DNA of 14,407 bases from RBG-16-42-24 sp964396785 (GTDB taxonomy: Bacteria > Patescibacteriota > Microgenomatia > UBA8517). The DNA is taken from positions 1 through 14,407 of the forward strand of contig CAYNFU010000018.1 of the NCBI GenBank assembly GCA_964396785.1. Reading direction: 5' to 3'. The first letter of the stretch is position 1, and every line of letters begins with the position of its first letter. The notes under the pieces are model-generated. The model did not search any database, was not told the DNA's origin, and saw only the letters and a program-made list of their open reading frames with translations. Positions 5,293 to 11,627 of this stretch are shown one piece after another. The translations under genes were made by a program, and so were the position numbers.

Positions 5293-6549
5293 ATGAACTT
5301 TGAACTTGGTTTCAACCCCAAACCCTCCACCATTATGCATATGGACCTTAATTCCTGCTTTGCAACTATTGAGCAGCAAGCAAATCCACTCCTTAGGGGA
5401 AAGCCAATCGCGGTTGCCGCATATACGACCCCTTCAGGCTGCATTATAGCTCCCTCAATTGAAGCCAAAAAATATGGGATAAAAGTTGGGATGAGGGTTA
5501 AGGACGGCAAACTTCTTTACCCGGGCCTAATAGTCGTCCCCCCAGATCCTTGGAAATATAGAAATGTACACCTTTCCCTAAGAAGAATTTTGTCAGATTA
5601 CACAGCTAAATTTGTGCCGAAAAGTATCGACGAGTTTGTTTTAAACTTAGAGGGATATCCCTCTTTGCAAGTAAGTAGCATGCGTGAGGTGGGAGTCGAA
5701 ATAAAAAAAAGGATAAGAGAGGAGATTGGTGATTGGTTGAGCGTCTCGGTCGGAATTGCCCCAAACAGATTTCTTTCCAAAACTGCCGCAGGGCTTCATA
5801 AACCAGACGGGTTGGATGAGATAAATAGAGATAATTTTAGTAAGATTTACTCGGGGCTTGTCCTAACGGATCTTTGCGGAATAAAACTAAGGAGTGCTGC
5901 CCGGCTAAACTCTATGGGCATATTTAGTGTTCTTGAATTCTATGAAGCTTCCTATCAGAAGCTAAAGGCCGCCTTTGAATCAATCCTCGGCTATTATTGG
6001 TATTTAAGACTTCGTGGTTGGGAGATTGACGACGTTATTTTCGGCAGGAGGTCCTACGGCAACTCATTTGCGCTGCCAAAGCCCTTGGAGAGAATTGACG
6101 AGCTTTCCCCAGTTCTTTCCAAACTCGTTCAAAAAATGGGAGGCCGTTTAAGGGCGGCTCACTATAAAGCCCAAGGGGTGCATTTGGCAATCGCCTATCG
6201 CGACGGGTCATTTTGGCACCAGGGAGTTACAACCTCAAAAGTTTTATTTGATTCGCGCGACATCTACAAAGTCGCATTCAAGCTTCTTAACCGAAGTCCA
6301 TACAGAAAGCCCGTTCGGGAACTCGCCGTTTCGGTCTTTAACCTGATGGATGAGGGGAGCCTCCAGCTCGAACTATTTGACGACCTTGAAAAAAAGGAGC
6401 GTATAGTATCTGCAATAGACTCCGTAAATGAACGCTGGGGAAACTTTGTCATAACTCCGGCTCGCATGCTGGGGGCAAAAGACGTTGTAATAGATAGAAT
6501 TGCCTTTGGGGGTGTGAAGGAGCTCGAGGAATTTACCCTTCAATATTAG
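5293..6549 (+). CDS. dinB: Y-family translesion DNA polymerase (DinB/Pol IV-like)
   Basis: A 418-aa error-prone polymerase for lesion bypass. The palm/finger start is HMDLNSCFATIE (residues 16-27), with catalytic Asp18 and the probable steric-gate Phe23. The second carboxylate pair is Asp113-Glu114 in KSIDEFVLNL. Helix-hairpin-helix-like segments follow at about 170-215 (thumb), and the little-finger domain runs from about 255. SLQLELF (356-362) is a good sliding-clamp (beta) binding motif, placed internally after the little finger; some 55 residues follow, ending GVKELEEFTLQY. The ATG at 5293 has AGAGG six bases upstream, overlapping the stop of the 86-aa gene. Pol IV is the best guess; an ImuB- or UmuC-like role is possible, but both catalytic carboxylate sites are present, so it should be active. 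The last 17 bases overlap the convergent DUF192 gene. Confidence 0.92.
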   Translation: MNFELGFNPKPSTIMHMDLNSCFATIEQQANPLLRGKPIAVAAYTTPSGCIIAPSIEAKKYGIKVGMRVKDGKLLYPGLIVVPPDPWKYRNVHLSLRRILSDYTAKFVPKSIDEFVLNLEGYPSLQVSSMREVGVEIKKRIREEIGDWLSVSVGIAPNRFLSKTAAGLHKPDGLDEINRDNFSKIYSGLVLTDLCGIKLRSAARLNSMGIFSVLEFYEASYQKLKAAFESILGYYWYLRLRGWEIDDVIFGRRSYGNSFALPKPLERIDELSPVLSKLVQKMGGRLRAAHYKAQGVHLAIAYRDGSFWHQGVTTSKVLFDSRDIYKVAFKLLNRSPYRKPVRELAVSVFNLMDEGSLQLELFDDLEKKERIVSAIDSVNERWGNFVITPARMLGAKDVVIDRIAFGGVKELEEFTLQY

Positions 6550-7063
6550 ATAAATCAACCGGGGTACCAACTTCAAAGTTATTTTTGTCGGATGAGCCTG
6601 CCGTAACTTCTAAAACATAATCAATGAGTCCATCTGAGATAAGAAGAGGAAGATCTCTATCTGGAGCTCCTTCTTGGGGAGGTTGGACTTCCTTGTGGAT
6701 TTGAACGATTTTTGCGTCGTTAATCCAAATAATATCTATGGGAATTAACATTCCCTTCATCCAGAAGGATGGCTTGAAGTCTTTATTCGCAAAGACAAAA
6801 AACATTCCTTCACTCGAGTCTAAGGACTTTCTTCCCGAAAGACCTTTGGACCTTTCTTCCTCCGAGTCGGCCACCTCAACTAAGTATTCAATTTCCCCCA
6901 CCTTAATAATTTTCTTGTCCCCGACGGTAGTTTGGATGGTTTTGCTGGCATATCCCCCGGGGTTTGAAAGGGCCTTGCCTGCTTCTTGGGGGTATTTGGT
7001 AAAGACGCCCAAAATTGTGATAAAGGCTGCAGCACCGGCAACAAGAAGTAGTGTCTGCTTCAT
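6533..7063 (-). CDS. DUF192 family protein, membrane-anchored
   Basis: A 176-aa protein with an N-terminal hydrophobic anchor or signal segment (residues 4-22). A DUF192 domain follows at about residues 56-158: VADSEEERSKGLSGR (64-78), GMFFVFANKDFKPSFWMKGM (85-104), IPIDIIWI and YVLEVTAG. The FWMKGMLIPIDIIWI core is diagnostic. DUF192 proteins form a small beta-sandwich outside the cytoplasmic membrane; their role is unsettled. The start codon overlaps the stop of the preceding 49-codon gene (TAATG), so it is the last cistron of a coupled three-gene unit. Its 3' end overlaps the convergent polymerase gene by 17 bp. Confidence 0.9.
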   Translation of the reverse strand: MKQTLLLVAGAAAFITILGVFTKYPQEAGKALSNPGGYASKTIQTTVGDKKIIKVGEIEYLVEVADSEEERSKGLSGRKSLDSSEGMFFVFANKDFKPSFWMKGMLIPIDIIWINDAKIVQIHKEVQPPQEGAPDRDLPLLISDGLIDYVLEVTAGSSDKNNFEVGTPVDLSNIEG

Positions 7064-7212
7064 TATTGAGCGTTTTGTATTATGCCAGGCGAGGAGGGAA
7101 ATTCCTGCCTTCTGGGGTTACCTAAAGAGAAGAAGTAACTAATAAGACCCAAAAGGATTACAGCAACAGAGGCTAAGATGAGAAAATTATTGCTGTCTTT
7201 AAACCCCTTCAT
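7063..7212 (-). CDS. 49-aa single-pass membrane protein
   Basis: The ORF starts MKGFKDSNNF and has one clear membrane span (about residues 10-28, FLILASVAVILLGLISYFF). A short basic and Pro/Ser-rich tail ends in IIQNAQ. Its ATG shares the A of the upstream gene's TAA, and its own TAA shares the A of the DUF192 ATG. Such exact TAATG junctions at both ends strongly support a real, translationally coupled gene despite its size. The positive N-terminus suggests an N-in, C-out orientation, putting the tail on the same side as the DUF192 domain. No family is recognised. A small scaffold or partner of the DUF192 protein is a guess from context only. Confidence 0.7.
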   Translation of the reverse strand: MKGFKDSNNFLILASVAVILLGLISYFFSLGNPRRQEFPSSPGIIQNAQ

Positions 7213-7415
7213 TATAGTCCGTTATACTCCCAAACTTCTGCGGTAAAAGCCTCGTCTCCTAAAATTGCCGAGGTTGTACCGAAAGAGTTACTTCTATAAA
7301 AATTGTAAACTATTGCAACTAAAAGTACAAAAACAAAAACTGGAAGAATAAAAAGAACGATATTAAGGGAGTTATTTAGTCTATTTTTGTGAATGTGTAT
7401 TGCCTTAGGCAGCAT
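7212..7415 (-). CDS. 67-aa single-pass membrane protein
   Basis: A small protein with a basic, His-rich N-terminus (PKAIHIHKNRLN, residues 3-14), one membrane span (about 18-39, NIVLFILPVFVFVLLVAIVY) and a 28-residue exposed tail (SNSFGTTSAILGDEAF onward) ending in EVWEYNGL. It is the first gene of the coupled trio with the 49-aa protein and DUF192. Its ATG at 7415 lies six bases after a TAAAAT hexamer, so its mRNA is probably leaderless. The family is not recognised. The positive-inside rule places the tail outside the cytoplasm. Confidence 0.72.
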   Translation of the reverse strand: MLPKAIHIHKNRLNNSLNIVLFILPVFVFVLLVAIVYNFYRSNSFGTTSAILGDEAFTAEVWEYNGL

Positions 7416-7421
7416 ACTTCT

Positions 7422-7427
7422 ATTTTA
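7422..7427 (-). promoter_or_regulatory. -10 of the small membrane protein / DUF192 operon
   Basis: Minus-strand TAAAAT preceded directly by TG, six bases before the ATG at 7415. No good -35 is seen. It shares a 54-bp divergent intergenic region with the GH125 promoter. Confidence 0.5.
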
Positions 7428-7434
7428 CATGAGA

Positions 7435-7462
7435 TTGCAAATAGATGAAAATAAGTTAAGAT
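7435..7462 (+). promoter_or_regulatory. Promoter of the GH125 gene
   Basis: TTGCAA (7435-7440), 16-bp spacer, TAAGAT (7457-7462), then seven bases to the ATG at 7470. A leaderless or one-base-leader transcript is predicted. Confidence 0.5.
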
Positions 7463-7469
7463 TTCTTAG

Positions 7470-8858
7470 ATGCTTAGAAAGTACCCTAACTTTAAAAGTC
7501 TAAAATCGCGTCCATCCCCTGACTATCGACTTTTCACTAGCCTTCTCATTGAACAAATTATTGATGATAATTCTAAGCTTATTAAAGATTTGTCTTTACG
7601 CAGGATGTTTGAGCAGTGTCTGCCAAATACCCTGGACACTACGGTTTATTACAAAGAAGACAGTAGTGAGACCCCTGACACATTTATTGTAACTGGTGAC
7701 ATTCCCGCCATGTGGTTTCGTGACTCAACTAATCAAGTATGGCCATATTTACGCTTCATAAAGCGCGATAAGATTCTTTGTCGTCTAATTGCGGGATTAA
7801 TTAGACGACAAACGAGAAACATATTAATTGATGCATATGCTAACGCTTTTATCGATATAGACTCTCAACGTAAAAAAAGGAACCCCTGGTGGCCGAAAGG
7901 CGATGCTTGGAAAAAAGGAGTCTGGGAGAGAAAGTACGAACTCGATAGTTTATGCGCATTTTTCCGACTTTCGGCTGGTTACTATGAGAAAACGCAAGAC
8001 ATAACTCCCTTCGATGTTACTTGGTTAAATGCGGTTAAAAGTTGCCTCAGAGTTATCGATAGGGAGCAAGGCACCCTTGATAAAAGTGCGCTTAAAATGA
8101 TGTATAAATTTTATGGGCCAAACAAGAAACCTTACCCAGCCATACGAGTAAGGGGTTATGGTTATCCTGGAAAGAGTTGTGGTTTAGTACGTACCGTTTT
8201 TCGTCCTTCCGACGACGAGGCTATCTTTCCCTATTTAATTCCGGCAAATGCCATGGCGGTAGTTACCCTTCGGGGTATCTCGAAAATTCTAAAAAGGAAA
8301 AAGGAAACTAAGTTAGAAAATTTGGCAATACGTTTTGCAATCGAAATTGATGCAGGAATTCAAAAATATGGGGTCGTTAAGCATGAGAAATTTGGAAAGG
8401 TTTTCGCCTACGAGGTTGACGGATTCGGCTCCTACTCTTTTATGGATGATCCCAACGTACCGAATTTACTTAGCCTTCCTTATTTAGGTTATTGTACTTT
8501 AGATGACCCGACTTACGTACAAACAAGAAGAATGATTCTGAGCGAGTCCAATCCTTTTTACGCGGAGGGAAAGGAAGCTTCAGGTATGACAAGCCCGCAC
8601 ACTGGCACGTTCGATCATTTTTGGCCTATGGGCACAATTATGCAGGCGATGACATCACGCGACGAGGAGGAAATTCGCTCTTGTCTTCGAACTCTCAAGA
8701 ATACCCACGCCGATACCTATTTCATTCACGAAAGTGTTCATATTGATAACCCCAAAAGTTACACCAGACCTTGGTTTGCCTGGGCAAATTCGCTTTTTGG
8801 AGAGTTGATTCTCGAGATTGAAAGTAAATATCCTAAGCTCCTTGAAAGACCCCTCTAA
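7470..8858 (+). CDS. GH125 exo-alpha-1,6-mannosidase-like glycosidase
   Basis: A 462-aa protein matching the metal-independent alpha-mannosidase family (GH125, (alpha/alpha)6 barrel) over its full length. Landmarks are TGDIPAMWFRDSTNQVWPYL (75-94), RPSDDEAIFPYLIPANAM (245-262), YEVDGFGSYSFMDDPNVPNL (314-333), PHTGTFDHFWPMGTIMQAMT (376-395) and HESVHIDNP...YTRPWFAWANSLFGEL (420-446). By analogy with characterised GH125 enzymes, an Asp of the SDDEA cluster (248/249) should be the acid and Glu421 the base. Family members trim alpha-1,6-mannose from N-glycans and mannans. No signal peptide is present, so it acts in the cytosol on imported or self-made mannosides. It converges on the MFS gene with five bases between the stop codons, which may be a transport-and-degradation pairing (inference). 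Confidence 0.93.
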   Translation: MLRKYPNFKSLKSRPSPDYRLFTSLLIEQIIDDNSKLIKDLSLRRMFEQCLPNTLDTTVYYKEDSSETPDTFIVTGDIPAMWFRDSTNQVWPYLRFIKRDKILCRLIAGLIRRQTRNILIDAYANAFIDIDSQRKKRNPWWPKGDAWKKGVWERKYELDSLCAFFRLSAGYYEKTQDITPFDVTWLNAVKSCLRVIDREQGTLDKSALKMMYKFYGPNKKPYPAIRVRGYGYPGKSCGLVRTVFRPSDDEAIFPYLIPANAMAVVTLRGISKILKRKKETKLENLAIRFAIEIDAGIQKYGVVKHEKFGKVFAYEVDGFGSYSFMDDPNVPNLLSLPYLGYCTLDDPTYVQTRRMILSESNPFYAEGKEASGMTSPHTGTFDHFWPMGTIMQAMTSRDEEEIRSCLRTLKNTHADTYFIHESVHIDNPKSYTRPWFAWANSLFGELILEIESKYPKLLERPL

Positions 8859-8863
8859 AAGGC

Positions 8864-9958
8864 TTAATAAAATAAAAAGTATATGTTTGAAATTGCCGAC
8901 ACAAGGAAAGTATAGTTAATATTATTCACTAGTAGGATTACCAAAATATAAAAGCCACTCCTAACTAATAGAATCAATGATTCTCTAAGAAGTATAAACT
9001 CTGCTACCTTTTCCTTTTTGGCGATACCGTAACCGATTGCACTCATGGGTATTGTAAGAAGCACTCCAAAAAATCCCGCCAAAATAGAAAGCACATAAAA
9101 TAATATTTCTCCTTTAAAAAAGAATCGAGCAAGGGAAATAAAGATGGCAACTACTGCTCCAACCTTAAGTAGATTTCTTTTATCGCTTTTGTCTGTATAT
9201 CTACCTACAAGTTGAATAAAAAGAAAACTACCAATTGCGGTAAGTGAGCCAACAATACCTACTGAAAAAATATTTTGGAAAATAAGGAATACAAAGATTG
9301 GCCAGACTATATATTCGATTTCTTCTCTTGTGTTTTCCACAATCTCTGCAACTATATATTTAGGATATGTTCTTACGAGGTTAATTGCTTCTCGTAATTT
9401 GAGATCCAACGATATTCTTATTTCGGGTATCCAAAAAATTAAGAATCTCGAAAGAAGATAGACTAAGGCCCCTATTATAAAAAGGAGGTTAAATCCTCCG
9501 GTAGAAACTATAAAGGCACCCGCGAATGGTGCCGCAATTCCCACAATACGTGAATATCCATGAAATTTGGCTAAATTTCTGCCTATCTCTTCCTGTTTAG
9601 AGTTTTCGACTAAAAGAATGTGCAGAGGGAACCAAAAGAAGGCCATTCTTGCTCCGTAGATTAGGGCAATTAAAGCTAGTGGAAATTTAAATGTCTCCAG
9701 ACTGTAAAGCATCCAAATGTATAAAAGAAGAAAGGGCAGGCTCAAAAAAAGGGAACTTTTCAACCCATATCGATGAGATAAATTCGCGGAAATAAAAAAG
9801 ACAAAGAAGATACTCACGGAATAGATTAAATAATAGACAAAAACTTCCTTTGGAGAATAATTTAATTTCAAAAGATAAATCGGAACGAATATTTCCAAAA
9901 GCCTCCCTGCAAAGCTGTCTATAGAGCGCATTGCGTAGACCGCCGAAAGAGGTTTCAC
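8864..9958 (-). CDS. MFS permease
   Basis: A major-facilitator-type transporter with about ten to twelve hydrophobic segments throughout. It has an MFS-like loop (SANLSHRYGLKSS) between TM2 and TM3, the equivalent QLVGRYTDKSDKRN in the second half, and a central cytoplasmic stretch (RISLDLKLREAINLVRTYPK). The frame is open from a TTG at 9988 (374 codons). I favour the GTG at 9958 (364 codons) because TACAAT at 9970-9965 puts transcription start exactly on it, and the TTG lies upstream of that start with no Shine-Dalgarno. An ATG at codon 20 of the long form is a third option but would delete part of TM1. The substrate cannot be read from sequence. It faces the GH125 gene tail to tail, so a sugar or glycan fragment is a guess. 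Confidence 0.82.
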   Translation of the reverse strand: MKPLSAVYAMRSIDSFAGRLLEIFVPIYLLKLNYSPKEVFVYYLIYSVSIFFVFFISANLSHRYGLKSSLFLSLPFLLLYIWMLYSLETFKFPLALIALIYGARMAFFWFPLHILLVENSKQEEIGRNLAKFHGYSRIVGIAAPFAGAFIVSTGGFNLLFIIGALVYLLSRFLIFWIPEIRISLDLKLREAINLVRTYPKYIVAEIVENTREEIEYIVWPIFVFLIFQNIFSVGIVGSLTAIGSFLFIQLVGRYTDKSDKRNLLKVGAVVAIFISLARFFFKGEILFYVLSILAGFFGVLLTIPMSAIGYGIAKKEKVAEFILLRESLILLVRSGFYILVILLVNNINYTFLVSAISNIYFLFY

Positions 9959-9964
9959 ACCTAA

Positions 9965-9970
9965 ATTGTA
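9965..9970 (-). promoter_or_regulatory. -10 of the MFS gene, deciding its start
   Basis: TACAAT on the minus strand with six bases to GTG (9958-9956). It lies between the tRNA-Leu 3' end and the permease, and it would not serve the TTG at 9988. Confidence 0.5.
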
Positions 9971-9994
9971 TCCCTTAAAAAGGAGCAATTAAAG

Positions 9995-10077
9995 TGCCGG
10001 GGAGAGGAGTCGAACCCCCACGTCCATAAGGACACAGGATCCTAAATCCTGCGCGTCTACCATTCCGCCACCCCGGC
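9995..10077 (-). tRNA. tRNA-Leu(UAG)
   Basis: A class II tRNA of 83 nt: acceptor GCCGGGG/CCCCGGC, discriminator A, anticodon stem CAGGA/TCCTG around loop TTTAGGA (anticodon UAG, 10044-10042), long variable arm GTGTCCTTATGGACG, T-loop TTCGACT. CCA is not encoded. It reads CUA and, by wobble, other CUN codons. Confidence 0.97.
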
Positions 10078-10087
10078 TTTAGGCTAT

Positions 10088-10093
10088 ATTATA
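10088..10093 (-). promoter_or_regulatory. -10 of tRNA-Leu
   Basis: Perfect TATAAT on the minus strand. The predicted start, about 10081, is four bases before the mature 5' end at 10077. It sits between the hydrolase stop codon and the tRNA; no -35 match was found. Confidence 0.6.
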
Positions 10094-10100
10094 TCCCAAT

Positions 10101-10628
10101 TTAACCTTCGAGGTCGAAGTATATAGGAAGAGGTTCGATTTTCTGCATGAAGAACTTTACCTTCCATGCCCAAGTTGAGCTAGGAGGAGCGTAGCGCCTG
10201 GCAATTCTGCCTATGGTTGGGGCTCCCCTATCTATGTATTTTTCCCTAAGGGTCTTAGCAACGACCTCAATTGATTCGTCCCAAGAAGTGAATCTATATT
10301 CCCCGTTTGCCCATCCATAGGCATTAAACGAATTTTTAGGAATTCTTTTACCAAAAGTGGATTCAACTCCGGTGATAGCTGGAATCAGTCTCCAGTCAAG
10401 GTTATAAGTATCGGCAACCTCAATAAATGTTCCCGAATACTCGGCTAAAGGAGATCGATGAGATTCCAAATAATTCTCAAGAGTTTCAATCCTTGGGTCT
10501 TGACCCTCGACAGCGTCCGATTTGAGAGAGGCTGAGGCATCAGCCACGAAAGGAGCAGCCGAAACAGAATCGGAAAATGAAAAAAATAGAATAGAAAAAA
10601 CCATTAATATTGAAAATATTTTTGACAT
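10101..10628 (-). CDS. Secreted glucosaminidase/lysozyme-like cell-wall hydrolase
   Basis: From the ATG at 10628 the protein has 175 aa. A signal peptide (SKIFSILMVFSILFFSFSDS, likely cleaved after SVSA, residue 24) is followed by a short linker and a lysozyme-fold domain (about 60-165). The catalytic-type Glu is Glu89 in AITGVESTFGK. The NSFNAYGW...YRFTSWDESIEVVAKTL block (99-127) is typical of bacterial glucosaminidase-type proteins cutting peptidoglycan glycan strands. The frame extends upstream to a TTG (10643), but the ATG begins a proper signal peptide and follows GGGAAAGG by three bases, so I chose it. It is a paralogue of the gene at 11628-12260. The leader upstream carries two stem-loops, so regulation after transcription start is likely. 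Confidence 0.82.
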   Translation of the reverse strand: MSKIFSILMVFSILFFSFSDSVSAAPFVADASASLKSDAVEGQDPRIETLENYLESHRSPLAEYSGTFIEVADTYNLDWRLIPAITGVESTFGKRIPKNSFNAYGWANGEYRFTSWDESIEVVAKTLREKYIDRGAPTIGRIARRYAPPSSTWAWKVKFFMQKIEPLPIYFDLEG

Positions 10629-10721
10629 ATACCTTTCCCACAAAAGAGGGTCGCCGTTAGGCGACCCTCATAAAAAATTCCAACGCTCGATACTGCAAAG
10701 CAGATCTTGCCTCGGAATCTA
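10629..10721 (-). promoter_or_regulatory. Structured 5' leader with two hairpins (candidate attenuator)
   Basis: A transcript starting near 10721 would first fold an imperfect 46-nt hairpin (10720-10675). Its base is AGAUUCC with GGAAUUU, its apex is GAUCUGC-UUU-GCAGUAUC with a bulged U, and symmetric internal mismatches lie between. It is followed by a U-run. Next comes a perfect 10-bp stem GAGGGTCGCC/GGCGACCCTC (10669-10646) with loop UAAC, followed by UUUU (10645-10642), then GGGAAAGG and the ATG at 10628. The second hairpin has the form of an intrinsic terminator placed just before the ribosome-binding site. It could end a short RNA or attenuate the hydrolase gene. Confidence 0.6.
10646..10669 (-). 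terminator. Perfect 10-bp hairpin, terminator-like
   Basis: GC-rich stem of ten uninterrupted pairs with a 4-nt loop, followed by four U on the minus strand (10645-10642). It is the strongest stem in the window. On the plus strand it is followed by A-rich sequence, so it is directional. It could terminate either the upstream methyltransferase transcript or the leader RNA from the promoter at 10757-10728. Confidence 0.6.
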
Positions 10722-10727
10722 GGTGGT

Positions 10728-10757
10728 ACTATATCATATACTTATAGGCCCTGTCAA
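10728..10757 (-). promoter_or_regulatory. Strong promoter upstream of the hydrolase leader
   Basis: Perfect -35 TTGACA (10757-10752), 18-bp spacer, -10 TATAGT (10733-10728). The predicted start is near 10721, giving a 93-nt leader to the ATG at 10628. Confidence 0.7.
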
Positions 10758-10778
10758 GTATTTATGCCTATATATAAA

Positions 10779-10815
10779 AGAGGCTAATAATTAATAAATA
10801 GAGGCCAATATATAA
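10779..10815. repeat. AGAGGC direct repeats, 21-bp period
   Basis: AGAGGCTAATAATTAA (10779) and AGAGGCCAATATATAA (10800) match at 13 of 16 positions and lie exactly two helical turns apart. They sit in the AT-rich spacer between the methyltransferase stop and the TTGACA promoter. A third GAGGCC (10826-10831) lies in the end of the methyltransferase gene, and AGAGGCC (10800) with GGCCTCT (10828-10834) can also pair as a wide stem. Operator or weak terminator; not decided. Confidence 0.35.
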
Positions 10816-10820
10816 ACTGC

Positions 10821-11579
10821 TTAATGAGGCCTCTTTTGTGCGAGAAGAAAAATAGACGGGCCGAAATTTATAAATCCAAAAGGAGTCTGAAGAATCTTTT
10901 CTAGAGCAACAAGCGTATCAAGAGGTAGAATTTTTTTTATCATTGGGCTTCTAATATTGGAAACAGAACGAACCTCTAATATATTAAAGTCACATTCGGT
11001 AAGCTTGTGTTTAATAATTTCAGGATGGTAATTAATAAAGGGAAGTGTGGCCCTTTTTATAGATTTTTTACTCCTTATATCCTTTGGCGCGATGTCGATT
11101 GGAAAAGTGATATTCCCCTTAAGAAACTCTGAAATAAGTGCTTTAAAGTGTCCTTTATTGGCAAACTCTAAAATGAGGTACCCTTTATTCTTGAGAAGCT
11201 TGCACATGACCTCAATTGAACCCTCGATGTCTTCTAGATGGTGGAAGACTCTTACACAAACTATCAAATCCACGCTTCCGGCTTTTAGTTTTTGGGGTAA
11301 ATTATCAAGCGTACTATGGAGGAATTTAAAATTTTTGCCGGTAAATTGACGTCTCGCTAGAGAAAGTAATTTAGATGAAGGATCGGAAAGCGTAATCTTT
11401 TTTGCCCTAAATGAATATGTCGGAGTGAGCCTGCCGTAGCCCGCACCTATTTCTAAAATTTGACGGGTTTCAGGAATTTTATTTAAAAAGGCCCTAATGG
11501 CTTCTACTTCGCAGTTGTGTTCGTACTCTCGTCCCTCCCAGTAAGATGGGTAATCATAACTATCGTAATGAGAAGACAT
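10821..11579 (-). CDS. Class I SAM-dependent methyltransferase
   Basis: A 252-aa soluble protein with a Rossmann-type SAM domain: motif I LEIGAGYGR (42-50), acidic strand-2 end LSDPSSK (64-70), and motif IV region VDLIVCVRVFHHLEDIEG (103-120) as in Methyltransf_11/25 enzymes. The N-terminus (SSHYDSYDYPSYWEGREYEH) resembles that of small-molecule or lipid/quinone-type methyltransferases. The C-terminal half (about 140-252) has long basic helices and may bind the acceptor, which cannot be told from sequence. It starts 48 bases after the upstream hydrolase gene and may be co-transcribed with it. TCTAAT (11593-11588) eight bases before the ATG could also start a near-leaderless mRNA. No Shine-Dalgarno is visible. 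Confidence 0.85.
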   Translation of the reverse strand: MSSHYDSYDYPSYWEGREYEHNCEVEAIRAFLNKIPETRQILEIGAGYGRLTPTYSFRAKKITLSDPSSKLLSLARRQFTGKNFKFLHSTLDNLPQKLKAGSVDLIVCVRVFHHLEDIEGSIEVMCKLLKNKGYLILEFANKGHFKALISEFLKGNITFPIDIAPKDIRSKKSIKRATLPFINYHPEIIKHKLTECDFNILEVRSVSNIRSPMIKKILPLDTLVALEKILQTPFGFINFGPSIFLLAQKRPH

Positions 11580-11587
11580 AGTTAGCG

Positions 11588-11593
11588 ATTAGA
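11588..11593 (-). promoter_or_regulatory. Possible -10 of the methyltransferase gene
   Basis: TCTAAT, five of six matches to consensus, eight bases before the ATG at 11579. No convincing -35, and read-through from the hydrolase gene is an alternative. Confidence 0.3.
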
Positions 11594-11627
11594 AAATAGG
11601 AATATAGAATAGCACGAAGATGCAAAA

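Noticed and set aside
6569..6587. AACT-TCAA-AGTT then ATTTTTG as a terminator for the polymerase
   Set aside because: The stem has only four AT-rich pairs, too weak to call.
6738..7142. 134-codon plus-strand frame
   Set aside because: Antisense to the DUF192 gene and the 49-aa gene, which have strong motif and junction support.
10629..10721. Identification of the leader as a c-di-AMP or c-di-GMP riboswitch
   Set aside because: The conserved bases of those classes, as I remember them, are not present; only structure and position support regulation.
10522..10722. 66-codon plus-strand frame over the hydrolase leader
   Set aside because: It is antisense to the signal peptide and crosses the perfect hairpin; composition is that of an opposite-strand shadow.
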